Shown: positions 1-9,884 of the stretch, in pieces
How the letters are laid out: every line of letters begins with the position of its first letter
Position numbering within the stretch: the stretch's first letter is position 1
Assembly (NCBI GenBank): GCA_008373095.1
Contig: RQOP01000058.1
Location: forward strand, 1-34,818
Direction of reading: 5' to 3'
DNA from: SAR202 cluster bacterium
GTDB taxonomy: Bacteria; Chloroflexota; Dehalococcoidia; Lucifugimonadales; UBA826
Length of the DNA stretch: 34,818 nucleotides
Program-made: the position numbers and the translations under genes
Notes under the pieces: generated by a model
Databases searched by the model: none
What the model was told of the DNA's origin: nothing
The model's input: only the letters and a program-made list of their open reading frames with translations

Positions 1-636
1 CCTACCGCCCTTCCAACATTTACACCAACACCAACTGCCACCGCGATGAATATTTTGGAAATCGCCAATAAAAAAGTTGTTAGAATCATATCCGGAACAA
101 GTGGCGGCAGTGGGGTATTAGTATCAAGCGGAAATGACCAAACTACCCTGGTTATAACGAACGAACACGTTATAGAAAATGCTTCAGACATGCTCATAGA
201 ATTGTATGATGAAAGTAAATATGAAGGCCTTATCCTATTTGAAGACAAAGAAATAGATATCGCCGTAATTGAGATAATGGCCGCCAACCTCGAATATTTC
301 CCAATAATTCTTGGAGGCTCGCCCAATATAGGAATGGATGTATATGCTCTGGGCTACCCACTTAACGCAAATTACTCGGTTACTTCAGGTATAGTCTCGG
401 CCAATCTATACGAGGAGAAAAGCGGTATACAGCTGGTTCAAACTGACGCAGCCCTAAATCCAGGCAACAGTGGAGGTGGCTTGATTAGTAGGGAAGGTAA
501 CCTAATAGGAATTAATACAAGTAGAAAGGAGGAAACCTCAACCGGGCGGATCATCAACAACATTGGGTACGCCACACTGATTGATGAGGTATATAACAGA
601 ACACCTCATCTCTTCACAATCGACACAAACGATTAA
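1..636 (+). CDS. Trypsin-like (S1C/HtrA-type) serine protease domain, 5' end off window, preceded by Pro/Thr-rich linker
   Basis: Frame is open from base 1 (PTALPTFTPTPTATA-MNILE...). Protease motifs: SGTSGGSGVLV, TNEHVIENA (His), DIAVIEI (Asp), DAALNPGNSGGGLI (Ser). Confidence 0.85.
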   Translation, partial: PTALPTFTPTPTATAMNILEIANKKVVRIISGTSGGSGVLVSSGNDQTTLVITNEHVIENASDMLIELYDESKYEGLILFEDKEIDIAVIEIMAANLEYFPIILGGSPNIGMDVYALGYPLNANYSVTSGIVSANLYEEKSGIQLVQTDAALNPGNSGGGLISREGNLIGINTSRKEETSTGRIINNIGYATLIDEVYNRTPHLFTIDTND

Positions 637-652
637 GATTTTTCTAAGTCCT

Positions 653-3184
653 CTAACCTGATAACAACTCCGACTGTCTTTTCATTCTCTCAGGATGCTC
701 AGTAGCAAATTTGGCTACCGCATCAAAAATAGAATTTGGATCCAATCGAGCTTCTTTCAGGACTTCCCCTTCAGATCCCCCACTCAACCAGACATCGTCA
801 TGGTCAGACACAAGTGAGTATTCTTCCGTAAGTGGTCCAACTCCGGTGACAGGCCACATCCTCTTTGTTCCAGTACTAACTATCATCATATTGTACTTAG
901 CCGATTCAGGAAGCACTTCATCTCTGTATTGCTTGGACTGCCTATTAAATAATTCTTCGGAAACAGCCGCTATGATTCGCACATTATGTCCAGCCTCTTT
1001 TATTGCATCCATCTGTGCAACCAAATTGCTTGTACACGATGAGCCTTGGACCACTATATATCCTTCCTTTGGCTTTGAAGGATCAAAATCCTTCAAAATA
1101 TAGAATCCTTTTGCTGCGGCTTTAATATCTGAATCAGCCAGCTTTGCTCTATCTATCACAGGAAAATCGGGTCGAGCGACTTCTAGGACTATTACCCCGA
1201 CTTTTGGATCCCTTGCTGCTATTTCAGCAGCAGCCAGATACCCAGGCGCCACATCGTTGTAATCCCAAAAGTTCAAATTTATCACTTGATCCCTCGGAAA
1301 AAGCTTCCAAACTTGTGGAGAAAAAATACCGAAATGAGTACGGGCATCTGCGGCGGTTTCAGGCCCCGAATGACCTGCAAGAATATTCAACACACCCAAC
1401 CTAAACGGGCTATCTTGGTTTTGCTGGCTCCATACCCTAACGGGTAGATACATGAGTGGGGTAAAAGCCCCATATGTACCGCTAAGCGCCCACACTCCTG
1501 AATGCTTTTCTGGGTCAAGTGAAGCAGATTGGCTGACGAGCCCAACCGCTGTCGATACATTCCCAGCTTCCTGTATTGCAGACCGTAATCGAATTCCTGC
1601 TGGATTCGTCACTGGATCAAATTCTCCCCATAGAGAACCCTTTTCCACGTTAATGGAGTCAGCCAAGTCAGCTGCAGCCAAAACAAGCCTATTGTCAGTA
1701 ACATAATTGACCCATTTAACTATCTCTGAAATTGCCCTTCGACTCCCTTTGGCAACACCAGGCTCCTCAAACATTTTTATTTCTACCTCTTTCTGTTCTC
1801 CAGAAATGGGATTGGTAGCTGTTACAGTTTTTGGATCTATAGATAGAGTCCTATAATCTAATCTTTCATCCAGAAAAGGATCTTTACTAGTATCTATACG
1901 GGTGGTGAGCTTGTCTTCTACTAGCTCTCCAATCTCTACCAGCCGATCCGCGACCCAATCTCCTAGTCCATTTTGATCCAGTACTGACATCGCTATGTCT
2001 ATATTGTCTTTATATTGAATCAACCTTTCCTTTTCATCCGAAACAGGCCCATCCCCAATACCTTTAAACTTAACCCCATATCGATTCTCAAAAGTTGAGG
2101 CCAAAGCTGCGAAATAGTCTGAATTCATAGCAAAAGTATAAGGATGGCTTTGGTAGCTGATTATTTGATTTCCATATCCAGGTATTTGGCCATTCTCAGC
2201 TCCAGGCCACCATCCTTTTGTCGTTTTACCCACCAATATCATGGGCCTTCGATCAGACGGATCTGTGTCTTCCATCGCTTTAAATGCAGCAACTACCTGC
2301 TCCATGTCATTAGCATCTTCCACCGTAAAGACATTCCAGCCATAGGAAGTCCATTGATCAACTATTCGGTAGGAATCGTACTGAGGCTGTATAACCCCAC
2401 CAACCAATTCATCATCAATGCCCGCATTGTTATAAGACATCAAAACACGCAAACGCTTCCCAACCTGCTGGGCCACGGCTTGTGTCTTCATTTCCTGAGA
2501 ATGCCCTGAGGTCATAGCAAACTCACCTTCCACCGCCATCACTTTAGGCGATTCCGGAGCACCGATAATGTCCCAGAAAGTGGCTTTACCAGCCGCAGTA
2601 GCTATCCCAATACCCGAAGGACCACCGTTCACATCATTGGTTACGTCTGTACTCTCAGAATGACCAGATAAAGCTCGAATCCCTCTGACTTTTGCTTGCT
2701 TCATTGAAGGATGTTCTGTAAGGCCGTTTTCTGACAATATAGTTTCCATACCTTTCTTTGACCTTCTAAATCCAATGCAATCTATCGGAAGTAGTGTCTG
2801 GTCGTAGTCAGCTAAATATTTTTTGTCACCGGTCGCCTGGTGCTTTCTATACAAAGCCTCCCCGAGTACCATCCAAAGTGCATAAGTAACCGGCGCATTG
2901 TGCCCACCAGCTAGCATAAATTTATCTGAAAATGGATGCTTTGGTCTCCTGTAATCGTATTTTAGTCCTCCCAATTCGGGACCGATTAGGTGAGACGCAA
3001 CAGTGTAGGGCGTATAGGCCAAGGGTCCGCCAAAATGGCCGGTCTGGCAATAATTGCCCATTAAAACCAATGTCATAGCCGTTACAAACGACACATCATC
3101 TAAATATTGCTTATCAAAATCGGGTAGAGTCACTTCACGTGCATCAAGGACTGATGACAATGTGACTGTGCTTACTTTGGGCAT
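653..3184 (-). CDS. Transketolase / pyruvate dehydrogenase E1-like thiamine-diphosphate enzyme
   Basis: 843 aa. Recognisable TPP-enzyme segments (GHFGGPLAYTPYTVASHLIGPELGG, GEFAMTSGHSQE, LAGHSGPETAADARTHFGIFSPQVW). Confidence 0.8.
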   Translation of the reverse strand: MPKVSTVTLSSVLDAREVTLPDFDKQYLDDVSFVTAMTLVLMGNYCQTGHFGGPLAYTPYTVASHLIGPELGGLKYDYRRPKHPFSDKFMLAGGHNAPVTYALWMVLGEALYRKHQATGDKKYLADYDQTLLPIDCIGFRRSKKGMETILSENGLTEHPSMKQAKVRGIRALSGHSESTDVTNDVNGGPSGIGIATAAGKATFWDIIGAPESPKVMAVEGEFAMTSGHSQEMKTQAVAQQVGKRLRVLMSYNNAGIDDELVGGVIQPQYDSYRIVDQWTSYGWNVFTVEDANDMEQVVAAFKAMEDTDPSDRRPMILVGKTTKGWWPGAENGQIPGYGNQIISYQSHPYTFAMNSDYFAALASTFENRYGVKFKGIGDGPVSDEKERLIQYKDNIDIAMSVLDQNGLGDWVADRLVEIGELVEDKLTTRIDTSKDPFLDERLDYRTLSIDPKTVTATNPISGEQKEVEIKMFEEPGVAKGSRRAISEIVKWVNYVTDNRLVLAAADLADSINVEKGSLWGEFDPVTNPAGIRLRSAIQEAGNVSTAVGLVSQSASLDPEKHSGVWALSGTYGAFTPLMYLPVRVWSQQNQDSPFRLGVLNILAGHSGPETAADARTHFGIFSPQVWKLFPRDQVINLNFWDYNDVAPGYLAAAEIAARDPKVGVIVLEVARPDFPVIDRAKLADSDIKAAAKGFYILKDFDPSKPKEGYIVVQGSSCTSNLVAQMDAIKEAGHNVRIIAAVSEELFNRQSKQYRDEVLPESAKYNMMIVSTGTKRMWPVTGVGPLTEEYSLVSDHDDVWLSGGSEGEVLKEARLDPNSIFDAVAKFATEHPERMKRQSELLSG

Positions 3185-3361
3185 CTGCTAATTACGTCCT
3201 GTTTATTATTTACCGTCACTCCACGGGTTACCCTTCGAAATTAGAGAATCACCTACTATTTATTAAGTAAGTATCTCTATTAAATTCTCAAGGTAAAAAC
3301 CGGCCCTTGAATCTTATTGGAGGTAAGTCTTTCAGTCAACCAAATTTTACGAAGTAGGCAG

Positions 3362-4822
3362 TCAGTCAAATGGATGAAAATTAGTCAGATTTAGGTTCTT
3401 TTCATAGGTTCGGGCGATTCTACAAAGTATCTCTTCTGATAATGGATGACCCGACACTTGGACGCTGAGCGGTAACCCGTCACGATTGAGGCCAGCTGGA
3501 ACCGATACTGTTGGATATCCATTGTAGTCAAAAGGAACCGTAAATCTTTGAAATGAAGTACCCCTTCGATTATCCATAGGGCCATAGCTAATTGAGTCAT
3601 CTACGTCATGAGGAGGTCTTATCACTGTTGGAGACAACATAGCATCTATGCCATTAAATGCTTCTCGAATCCTGCCATTACACAATCCTCTCTCACGAGA
3701 AGCGTCTATGTAATCTTGGGCTGATACCGAAGTACCATGGTCTAGCCAACCCCTAAACCAGGGACCATATTCAGCAGATCTTTCGGGGAAAAATTCAGAA
3801 TGTGCGTTCAGTGCTTCAGCTGTACATATTGTCTGCCAGGCTGGTAAAAAAGAATCAATGCCTTCTAAATCAATATTTTTAATTATTGCACCTTGGCTTG
3901 TTAAAATATCAGCAGCATGGCGAACAGCTTTCACAATCTCCTCGTCCACACCTTCCTCCGAATACACTTCCGAATACCCTATTGTGATGCCATTTAAATT
4001 TCCGTTTTCAATATCGGTAAAATTAGGTGGATCTACAGGAAAGGTAGTGAGATCATTACTGTCAAAACCAGACAAACACCCCAGAATAAGGGCAGCATCT
4101 CTGACGTCCCGAGTCATTGGGCCTACGTGATCTAATGTCTCTCCTAAATCCAAAACACCGTACCTACTCACTCTACCGTAGGTTGGTTTAATCCCTACTA
4201 AACCACATGCTGCGGATGGGAATCTGATAGATCCCCCAGTATCACTACCAAGGGACCCGGTACAAAGACCAGCAGCTGTTGAGACTCCTGAACCGCTGGA
4301 TGAAGAGCCAGTCCATTTGTTGGTATCCCAAGGATTTTTGGGCACAGACCTTCGCGGATTATATCCACCCATCGCACCTTCAGTAAGATTCAACTTGCCA
4401 AGAATCACCGCACCAGCAGATCGCAATTTGGAAACGACTGTAGCATCATAATTTGGAATATTTTCCTCCAATACTGCAGTGCCTCCCATGGTTCGAATTC
4501 CTTTGGTATAACACAAATCTTTCACGGCAACCGGAATACCATGGAGAGGGCCGCGAATATTCCCGCTTGACCATTCCGCCGACAAAAGTTCTGCCTGTTT
4601 TAATGCTTCATCTCCCATAACAGTTGCATAGCTTAGGTACGTTGAATCAAGGGCATCAATCCGATTCAAAAAATGTTCCGTTATCGTAGTTGGGGTTTGT
4701 TCCCCGGAAGAATATGAATCCGTTATTTCTTGAATGTTTTGATAATGAATCTGATCTTTACTCAAATTTCTATCCACAATGCCTACATCTTTCATTTTCA
4801 CTGGAAAATATCGTTTTGGCAT
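3362..4822 (-). CDS. Amidase (amidase signature family, GatA-like)
   Basis: GIPVAVKDLCYTKGIRTMGGT, GKLNLTEGAMGGYNPRRSVPKNPWD, TGSSSSGSGVSTAAGLCTGSLGSDTGGSIRFPSAACGLVGIKPTYGRVS. Start chosen at 4822 because AGGA lies just upstream; the ORF track start is 4846. Confidence 0.9.
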   Translation of the reverse strand: MPKRYFPVKMKDVGIVDRNLSKDQIHYQNIQEITDSYSSGEQTPTTITEHFLNRIDALDSTYLSYATVMGDEALKQAELLSAEWSSGNIRGPLHGIPVAVKDLCYTKGIRTMGGTAVLEENIPNYDATVVSKLRSAGAVILGKLNLTEGAMGGYNPRRSVPKNPWDTNKWTGSSSSGSGVSTAAGLCTGSLGSDTGGSIRFPSAACGLVGIKPTYGRVSRYGVLDLGETLDHVGPMTRDVRDAALILGCLSGFDSNDLTTFPVDPPNFTDIENGNLNGITIGYSEVYSEEGVDEEIVKAVRHAADILTSQGAIIKNIDLEGIDSFLPAWQTICTAEALNAHSEFFPERSAEYGPWFRGWLDHGTSVSAQDYIDASRERGLCNGRIREAFNGIDAMLSPTVIRPPHDVDDSISYGPMDNRRGTSFQRFTVPFDYNGYPTVSVPAGLNRDGLPLSVQVSGHPLSEEILCRIARTYEKNLNLTNFHPFD

Positions 4823-4964
4823 CGATTTCCTGTATTGCAAAATCAATTAAAATCCGAAGAGCCTTCGAATCATCTGGCAAACCAAATTCCACTGCCTGCT
4901 GGGTCAACCATTCTGCTTGATCGGTCTCTACCGTTACGGTTATATCCGTTTTTTCATGAGCCAT
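4770..4964 (-). CDS. Small 64-aa protein of unknown function, overlapping the 5' end of the amidase gene
   Basis: MAHEKTDITVTVETDQAEWLTQQAVEFGLPDDSKALRILIDFAIQEIDAKTIFSSENERCRHCG. Plausible helix pattern, same strand as amidase, ribosome-binding-like GGAGAGGAAATA upstream. Confidence 0.55.
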   Translation of the reverse strand: MAHEKTDITVTVETDQAEWLTQQAVEFGLPDDSKALRILIDFAIQEIDAKTIFSSENERCRHCG

Positions 4965-5086
4965 TATTTCCTCTCCATTTCAAATTGCCCTATTATAACC
5001 ACGAAAATCTAAACCATATACGTTTATTTGTAGACCAAAGTCTAAAACCTATATATATGTTCATTAAGGATATACGGAGGAGTCAA

Positions 5087-6121
5087 ATGTCGAATGAGGA
5101 TCATAATTGGGAATTTGGAATTCGAGATGATGGGCATTCAGTCATAACTGAAGCTGATACCAAACCAGTTGTATTGGGTGAAGGCAAATTCCAATATGAA
5201 GTGTCTGGACTAAATTGGGGAAATCTTCCAGAAGGTTGGGTATACAAAGAAGCCACTGCCGTGGACGTAGACTCGAAGGACAGGGTATATGTCTTCAACC
5301 GTGGAACAACCCCAATGATTGTGTTTGATTCGGAAGGAACTATCGTAGACACGTGGGGTGATGGAGTATTTTCAAACCCACACGGGGTTACTGTTGGACC
5401 CGACGACGAGATCTATTGTGTGGACAACGGGGATCATACAGTCCGGAAATTTACTTCCGATGGCAAATTACTTTTAACTGTGGGAAATCCAGGTCAATCC
5501 GCACCGCCAATGAGTGGAATACCTTTTGCTAGACCTACCCATGTGGCAGTTGAACCCAATACAGGAAATTTTTATGTTGCTGATGGCTATACTAATGCTA
5601 GCGTTCATAAATTTTCGCCAGACGGCAAATTACTGCTTTCATGGGGAGAGTCAGGAACTAATCCCGGTCAGTTCAATATAGTTCACGGCGTGAACGTAGA
5701 CTCAAATGGATGGGTATACATTGCTGACAGGGAAAATCATCGAATACAAGTTTTTGACAGCAATGGAAAATTTGAAACGCAATGGATAAACCTTTCCAGG
5801 GCCGCAATAACTACGATAGATTCTGGTACTGGTGAAGAGCTGATGTACATTGGGGAATACTTTGCCGGCATCGGATCCAACGATATGGGAACTGACCTGG
5901 GACCCAGGATTTCAGTTCTAAACCTGAAGGGTGAAGTGTTAGCCAGAGTTGGTAGGCAAAGTTATGGGGAGCAAAGCGGTAGGTTCTTCTCGCCTCACGG
6001 TATAGCGGTGGACTCAAAAGGTGACATATATGTGGCAGAGGTTTCCTGGAGCGACTATGGAAGCCGAATGGATCCCCCAAGAGAATTGCGATCCATGCAA
6101 AAGCTAGTCAAGGTTCAATAG
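5087..6121 (+). CDS. NHL-repeat beta-propeller protein (peptidylglycine amidating lyase-like)
   Basis: Repeated motifs: GVTVGPDDEIYCVDNGDHTVRKFTSDGKLLLTVG, GVNVDSNGWVYIADRENHRIQVFDSNGKF, GIAVDSKGDIYVAEVSW. GGAGGAG ribosome-binding site before ATG at 5087. Confidence 0.85.
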   Translation: MSNEDHNWEFGIRDDGHSVITEADTKPVVLGEGKFQYEVSGLNWGNLPEGWVYKEATAVDVDSKDRVYVFNRGTTPMIVFDSEGTIVDTWGDGVFSNPHGVTVGPDDEIYCVDNGDHTVRKFTSDGKLLLTVGNPGQSAPPMSGIPFARPTHVAVEPNTGNFYVADGYTNASVHKFSPDGKLLLSWGESGTNPGQFNIVHGVNVDSNGWVYIADRENHRIQVFDSNGKFETQWINLSRAAITTIDSGTGEELMYIGEYFAGIGSNDMGTDLGPRISVLNLKGEVLARVGRQSYGEQSGRFFSPHGIAVDSKGDIYVAEVSWSDYGSRMDPPRELRSMQKLVKVQ

Positions 6122-6127
6122 CACAAT

Positions 6128-6162
6128 AAGGGTCCCATAAAAAATGGGACCCTTCATTTTTT
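6128..6162. terminator. Bidirectional intrinsic terminator between convergent genes
   Basis: AAGGGTCCCAT-aaaaa-ATGGGACCCTT: 11-bp perfect stem followed by catttttt on +, with A-rich upstream side. Confidence 0.85.
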
Positions 6163-6166
6163 CAAG

Positions 6167-8164
6167 CTAAGATTTACCTAATGCTTTCAGCCCAGCCTCC
6201 AAGGTCTCGACGATATCGTCCACATCAAAAACACATCCACCCCAAGTCCCTCCAGAAGCGGATTGGAGCGCAGCCCAAAGCCGGGTATCTTCAGGAAGTT
6301 TAGGATGAGGAGACAGATCTTCTGGCATAGGCCTTTCAGCGAGTTCTTTATCGCCCCAATCTGAACCCATCACATTTCCAGATTCCCCGACAAGATTAAT
6401 GGAGCCTGACAAATTAACTCTGTCGACGATTATTTCTATTTGATCTCCATCTTTCAATTTTGCTATTGGGCCACCAGCCAGGGCTTCTGGGCCAACATGT
6501 CCGATGCACGCACCTGTAGAAACTCCAGAAAATCTAGCGTCAGTTATTAAAGCGACATTTTTCCCGTAAGAAAGATGTTTTAAGGCTGCCGTAATCTGGT
6601 AAAGCTCCTCCATACCTGTTCCTCGCGGTCCTCCACATTTAACAACCATGATGTCGCCAGCTTTAATTTTCACAGAATCATCATTACTTTTTATCGCTCG
6701 TATTGCATCATTTTCGGACGAAAACACCCTTGCAGGGCCAATGTTTCTATAAACCCCATCGTCATCTACCACTGAAGGGTCTATAGCAGTACTTTTGATG
6801 ACCGAACCCTGTGGGGCGATATTTCCCATAGGAAAAGTGACTGTACTGGTTAGTCCCCTTTTCTTAGCATCCTCAGGATTCATAATCACATGATCTGGAT
6901 CAACAGAATTAACCTCGGAAAGCCTTTTCCTAACGTCATGTCGCCTTTCCGAATCCTCCCACCAATCTAAATTTTCTCCCAGTGTTTGACCCGTTACTGT
7001 CTGCACCTTGGTATCTAATAACCCCATTGATCTCAGATGGAGCATTACTTCCGGAACCCCACCTGCTGTATATAGCTCGGAAGTAGGAAACCCAACAGGT
7101 CCATTGGGAAGAACATCAACTATCCGTGGAGTATTCTTATTTACAGTATTCCAGTCATCCACTGTCATTCTAGTCCTGCCGGCAGCATGAGCTATGCCCG
7201 GTAGATGTAAAAGCAAATTGGTAGACCCCCCACAGGCTGCGTGGACAACCATTGCATTTCTTAGAGCCGCGTCCGAAATAATATCTGAAGACAATGTATT
7301 TCTTGATTCCATAAGGACCAGGGCCCGTGCACTACGCTGAGCAACATTTTTCCATGCAGTCGTTCCTGATGGGCACAAAGCACTATGAGTGATGGCCAAT
7401 CCCAATGATTCTGCAATGACTTGAGAGGTCCCCGCTGTCCCCAAAAAATGACATCCACCTCCAGGAGAGGCACATGCTTTACATCCAACATCTTGAGCAT
7501 ATTCCAAGGTTACTTCCCCTTGGGCAAACCTAGCTCCTATAGATTGAATCATGCCGGTGTCTTCTCCTTCACGTATTGCCAAGGTAGACCCGCCGGGTAC
7601 TATAACAACCGGTAGTTCCTTGAGGCCAGCTAGGGCCATCATCATTGCAGGAAGACCTTTATCACAGGATGCTATTCCTAATATGCCTTTAGCCGTCGGT
7701 AGAGATCTAGCTTGTCTTCGAAAGACTTGGGCAGCATCATTGCGGTATGGAAGAGAATCCATCATTCCTGTAGTCCCTTGAGTCCTCCCGTCACATGGAT
7801 CTGAACACATTAGGGAGAAAGGAATCGTTTTCGCATCTTTAAATTCACGGGCCGCCGCCTCCACTTGTAGGGCTAGCTCAAAGTGCCCTGTGTGTAGACC
7901 CAAAGCAATCGGGGATCCATCATTATCCCGAAGGCCACCAGAGGTAGATAATATAAGGAAGTGCTTTCTCAGAAGCTCAGCAGGGTTCCATCCCATTCCA
8001 GCATTTTGACTCATCCCGAAATGAAATCCGCTCGACTCATTAACAAGAATTTCCTCTGTAAACGGTAACGTCCCCGAAGGTCCATCAGAATGTGTATCAA
8101 AATTCCATGTGGAATCTTTTGGATCTATAACGTCACCGGTACTAAATGATGCCTGATCTGCCAT
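6167..8164 (-). CDS. IlvD/Edd-superfamily dehydratase of YjhG/YagF type (probable D-xylonate/sugar-acid dehydratase)
   Basis: [103 protein letters not shown] match remembered YjhG/YagF sequence closely. Start placed at MADQASFS (8164), not at the track start 8446. Confidence 0.8.
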   Translation of the reverse strand: MADQASFSTGDVIDPKDSTWNFDTHSDGPSGTLPFTEEILVNESSGFHFGMSQNAGMGWNPAELLRKHFLILSTSGGLRDNDGSPIALGLHTGHFELALQVEAAAREFKDAKTIPFSLMCSDPCDGRTQGTTGMMDSLPYRNDAAQVFRRQARSLPTAKGILGIASCDKGLPAMMMALAGLKELPVVIVPGGSTLAIREGEDTGMIQSIGARFAQGEVTLEYAQDVGCKACASPGGGCHFLGTAGTSQVIAESLGLAITHSALCPSGTTAWKNVAQRSARALVLMESRNTLSSDIISDAALRNAMVVHAACGGSTNLLLHLPGIAHAAGRTRMTVDDWNTVNKNTPRIVDVLPNGPVGFPTSELYTAGGVPEVMLHLRSMGLLDTKVQTVTGQTLGENLDWWEDSERRHDVRKRLSEVNSVDPDHVIMNPEDAKKRGLTSTVTFPMGNIAPQGSVIKSTAIDPSVVDDDGVYRNIGPARVFSSENDAIRAIKSNDDSVKIKAGDIMVVKCGGPRGTGMEELYQITAALKHLSYGKNVALITDARFSGVSTGACIGHVGPEALAGGPIAKLKDGDQIEIIVDRVNLSGSINLVGESGNVMGSDWGDKELAERPMPEDLSPHPKLPEDTRLWAALQSASGGTWGGCVFDVDDIVETLEAGLKALGKS

Positions 8165-8247
8165 GTTAAACGCCTCCGCTACATTGATTTGGAGCAATAG
8201 TGTACCAACTCCACTATTATTGGTTAAATAAGGGAAGGAGATAATAT

Positions 8248-9024
8248 TTGAAAATTCAAAAACACATTCTTGGTAATAGAGAGGGGTGGGATTTAATGTC
8301 TGATGAATACCAAGCCAACAGTGAAATATCTTTGGAGGATGTGCATTATTCTCCGTTATCGTTTGGGGAAAAAACCGCCAACCTAATCGGTGACATAACT
8401 GGAAAAGAATATGTTGAACTTGGGTGCGGCGGGGCCCAAAACTCAATAGCTTTAGCCAAGTCAGGAGCTAACGTCACAGCGGTAGATTTGTCTTCCAATC
8501 AATTATCTCATGCCTCTTCCACATGTGAAAAACTTGGTATATCAGTTAATTTACTCCAAGCAAATATGCAAAGTTTAAATTATTTTCCTGACAACAAATT
8601 TGATGGAATTCTTTCTGTTTTTGCACTTGAGTTCATAGAGGATATTGATATTTTTTTCTCAGAATCAAATCGAATCTTAAAAAAGGGGGGTGTACTGATA
8701 ATTAGCACCACACATCCTCTTGGAGCCTTTGAATGGGATTCTGAAGCCAACAATTTATCGGTGACCGATTATTTCAATCCGCCTATAGAGATCTGGAGAG
8801 AACAAGGACAAAGCAACCCTGGAGTTACTTATTTCAGGACAATTGAAGAGCTTTTTTCCAAAATCAGCGAAAACGGATTTACAGTAAAAAAACTTATGGA
8901 ACCGAAACCTTTAGGTCCGAATAACGAAAACTCGAGCCCCTACAAAGGCAGTTATTGGACTGAATTTAGAGACCGATTACATTCAGTGCCCTTTGCAGTA
9001 GTCATCAAGGCAATAAAAGGCTGA
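8248..9024 (+). CDS. Class I SAM-dependent methyltransferase
   Basis: [28 protein letters not shown] motif [30 protein letters not shown] start with AAGGGAAGGAG upstream. Confidence 0.85.
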   Translation: MKIQKHILGNREGWDLMSDEYQANSEISLEDVHYSPLSFGEKTANLIGDITGKEYVELGCGGAQNSIALAKSGANVTAVDLSSNQLSHASSTCEKLGISVNLLQANMQSLNYFPDNKFDGILSVFALEFIEDIDIFFSESNRILKKGGVLIISTTHPLGAFEWDSEANNLSVTDYFNPPIEIWREQGQSNPGVTYFRTIEELFSKISENGFTVKKLMEPKPLGPNNENSSPYKGSYWTEFRDRLHSVPFAVVIKAIKG

Positions 9025-9036
9025 CTTAAACCTTTT

Positions 9037-9249
9037 CTAAGAACCTCCGCCTATGGCTCGCACAATTTCCAGTGAATCTCCCTCACTTAAAACTATTCCA
9101 GCATAGTCTTCCCTCTTAAGGACTTCACCATTCAAAGCAATTGCTATTGCTTTTCTCTCAGCCAACCCAAGTTCCTCTATTAGGTTTATTAGGGTTAAGC
9201 CTAGTTTAATTTCATGTGTCTTACCATTCAAATTTACAAACATCGTCAC
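9037..9249 (-). CDS. thiS: Sulfur-carrier protein ThiS
   Basis: 70-aa ubiquitin-like protein (VNLNGKTHEI...IALNGEVLKREDYAGIVLSEGDSLEIVRAIGGGS), start overlaps thiE stop. Confidence 0.88.
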   Translation of the reverse strand: MTMFVNLNGKTHEIKLGLTLINLIEELGLAERKAIAIALNGEVLKREDYAGIVLSEGDSLEIVRAIGGGS

Positions 9250-9881
9250 ACTTTACTTGATTTCAATACTGTAAAAATATCATGTGCGGCCAATTTCGGG
9301 CTAACAGCCTCAGATATTGCTCCAATAACTGCGACTCCTGCGGCTCCAGCTTCCATTACCTGTAGACAATTTTCTTCCTCTATACCTCCAATACCTATAA
9401 GTGGAATGGATAGTTTATTGCTAATTTCCTTTATTATTTCAGTCCCTGAAGTTTCACCGTTTGGGTGTGAATGAGAGGGAAATATGGTTCCGACCGTCAG
9501 ATAATCCATACCCTCCGATGCTGCTTCCACGGCTGCTTCAAAACTATGTACAGATCTTCCGATAATGAAGTTGTTTTTTAAATTTTGGCAATTGGAATCC
9601 AAATTATGATCTTCGGGAAAATGAATACCATCGGCGGCTACTTCTTTTGCTAAATCCACATCCCCGTTTACCATAAACATGGCCTTATCTTTGGTTAAGT
9701 CTCTTAAACTTATGGCCACTTTTAATTTTTCTGGCCCTTCCATATCTTTATCTCGAAGCTGGACCATATTAACTCCACCTGAAATGGCGTCGTCAACAAT
9801 GAATCCTAAATCTCTTTTAGAGGTCCGATTCCTATTGGTCACCAAGCATAATATAGGGTTGTTACCAATTTCTTTAATCAC
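9246..9881 (-). CDS. thiE: Thiamine-phosphate synthase
   Basis: MVQLRDKD, FMVNGDVDLAKEVAADGIHFPED, GRSVHSFEAAVEAASEGMDYLTVGTIFPS-SHPN, IPLIGIGGI. Confidence 0.9.
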   Translation of the reverse strand: MIKEIGNNPILCLVTNRNRTSKRDLGFIVDDAISGGVNMVQLRDKDMEGPEKLKVAISLRDLTKDKAMFMVNGDVDLAKEVAADGIHFPEDHNLDSNCQNLKNNFIIGRSVHSFEAAVEAASEGMDYLTVGTIFPSHSHPNGETSGTEIIKEISNKLSIPLIGIGGIEEENCLQVMEAGAAGVAVIGAISEAVSPKLAAHDIFTVLKSSKV

Positions 9882-9884
9882 AAT

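Noticed and set aside
711-1103. 130-aa plus-strand ORF (and 1144-1404, 1452-1706, 2144-2509)
   Set aside because: Antisense shadow ORFs of the transketolase-like gene.
4730-5086. N-terminal 119-aa extension of the NHL-repeat ORF
   Set aside because: It overlaps the amidase and 64-aa genes on the other strand; a good ribosome-binding site and ATG are at 5087.
8165-8446. N-terminal 94-aa extension of the YjhG-type dehydratase in the ORF track
   Set aside because: It overlaps the divergent methyltransferase gene and lacks family similarity; the start at 8164 is more plausible.
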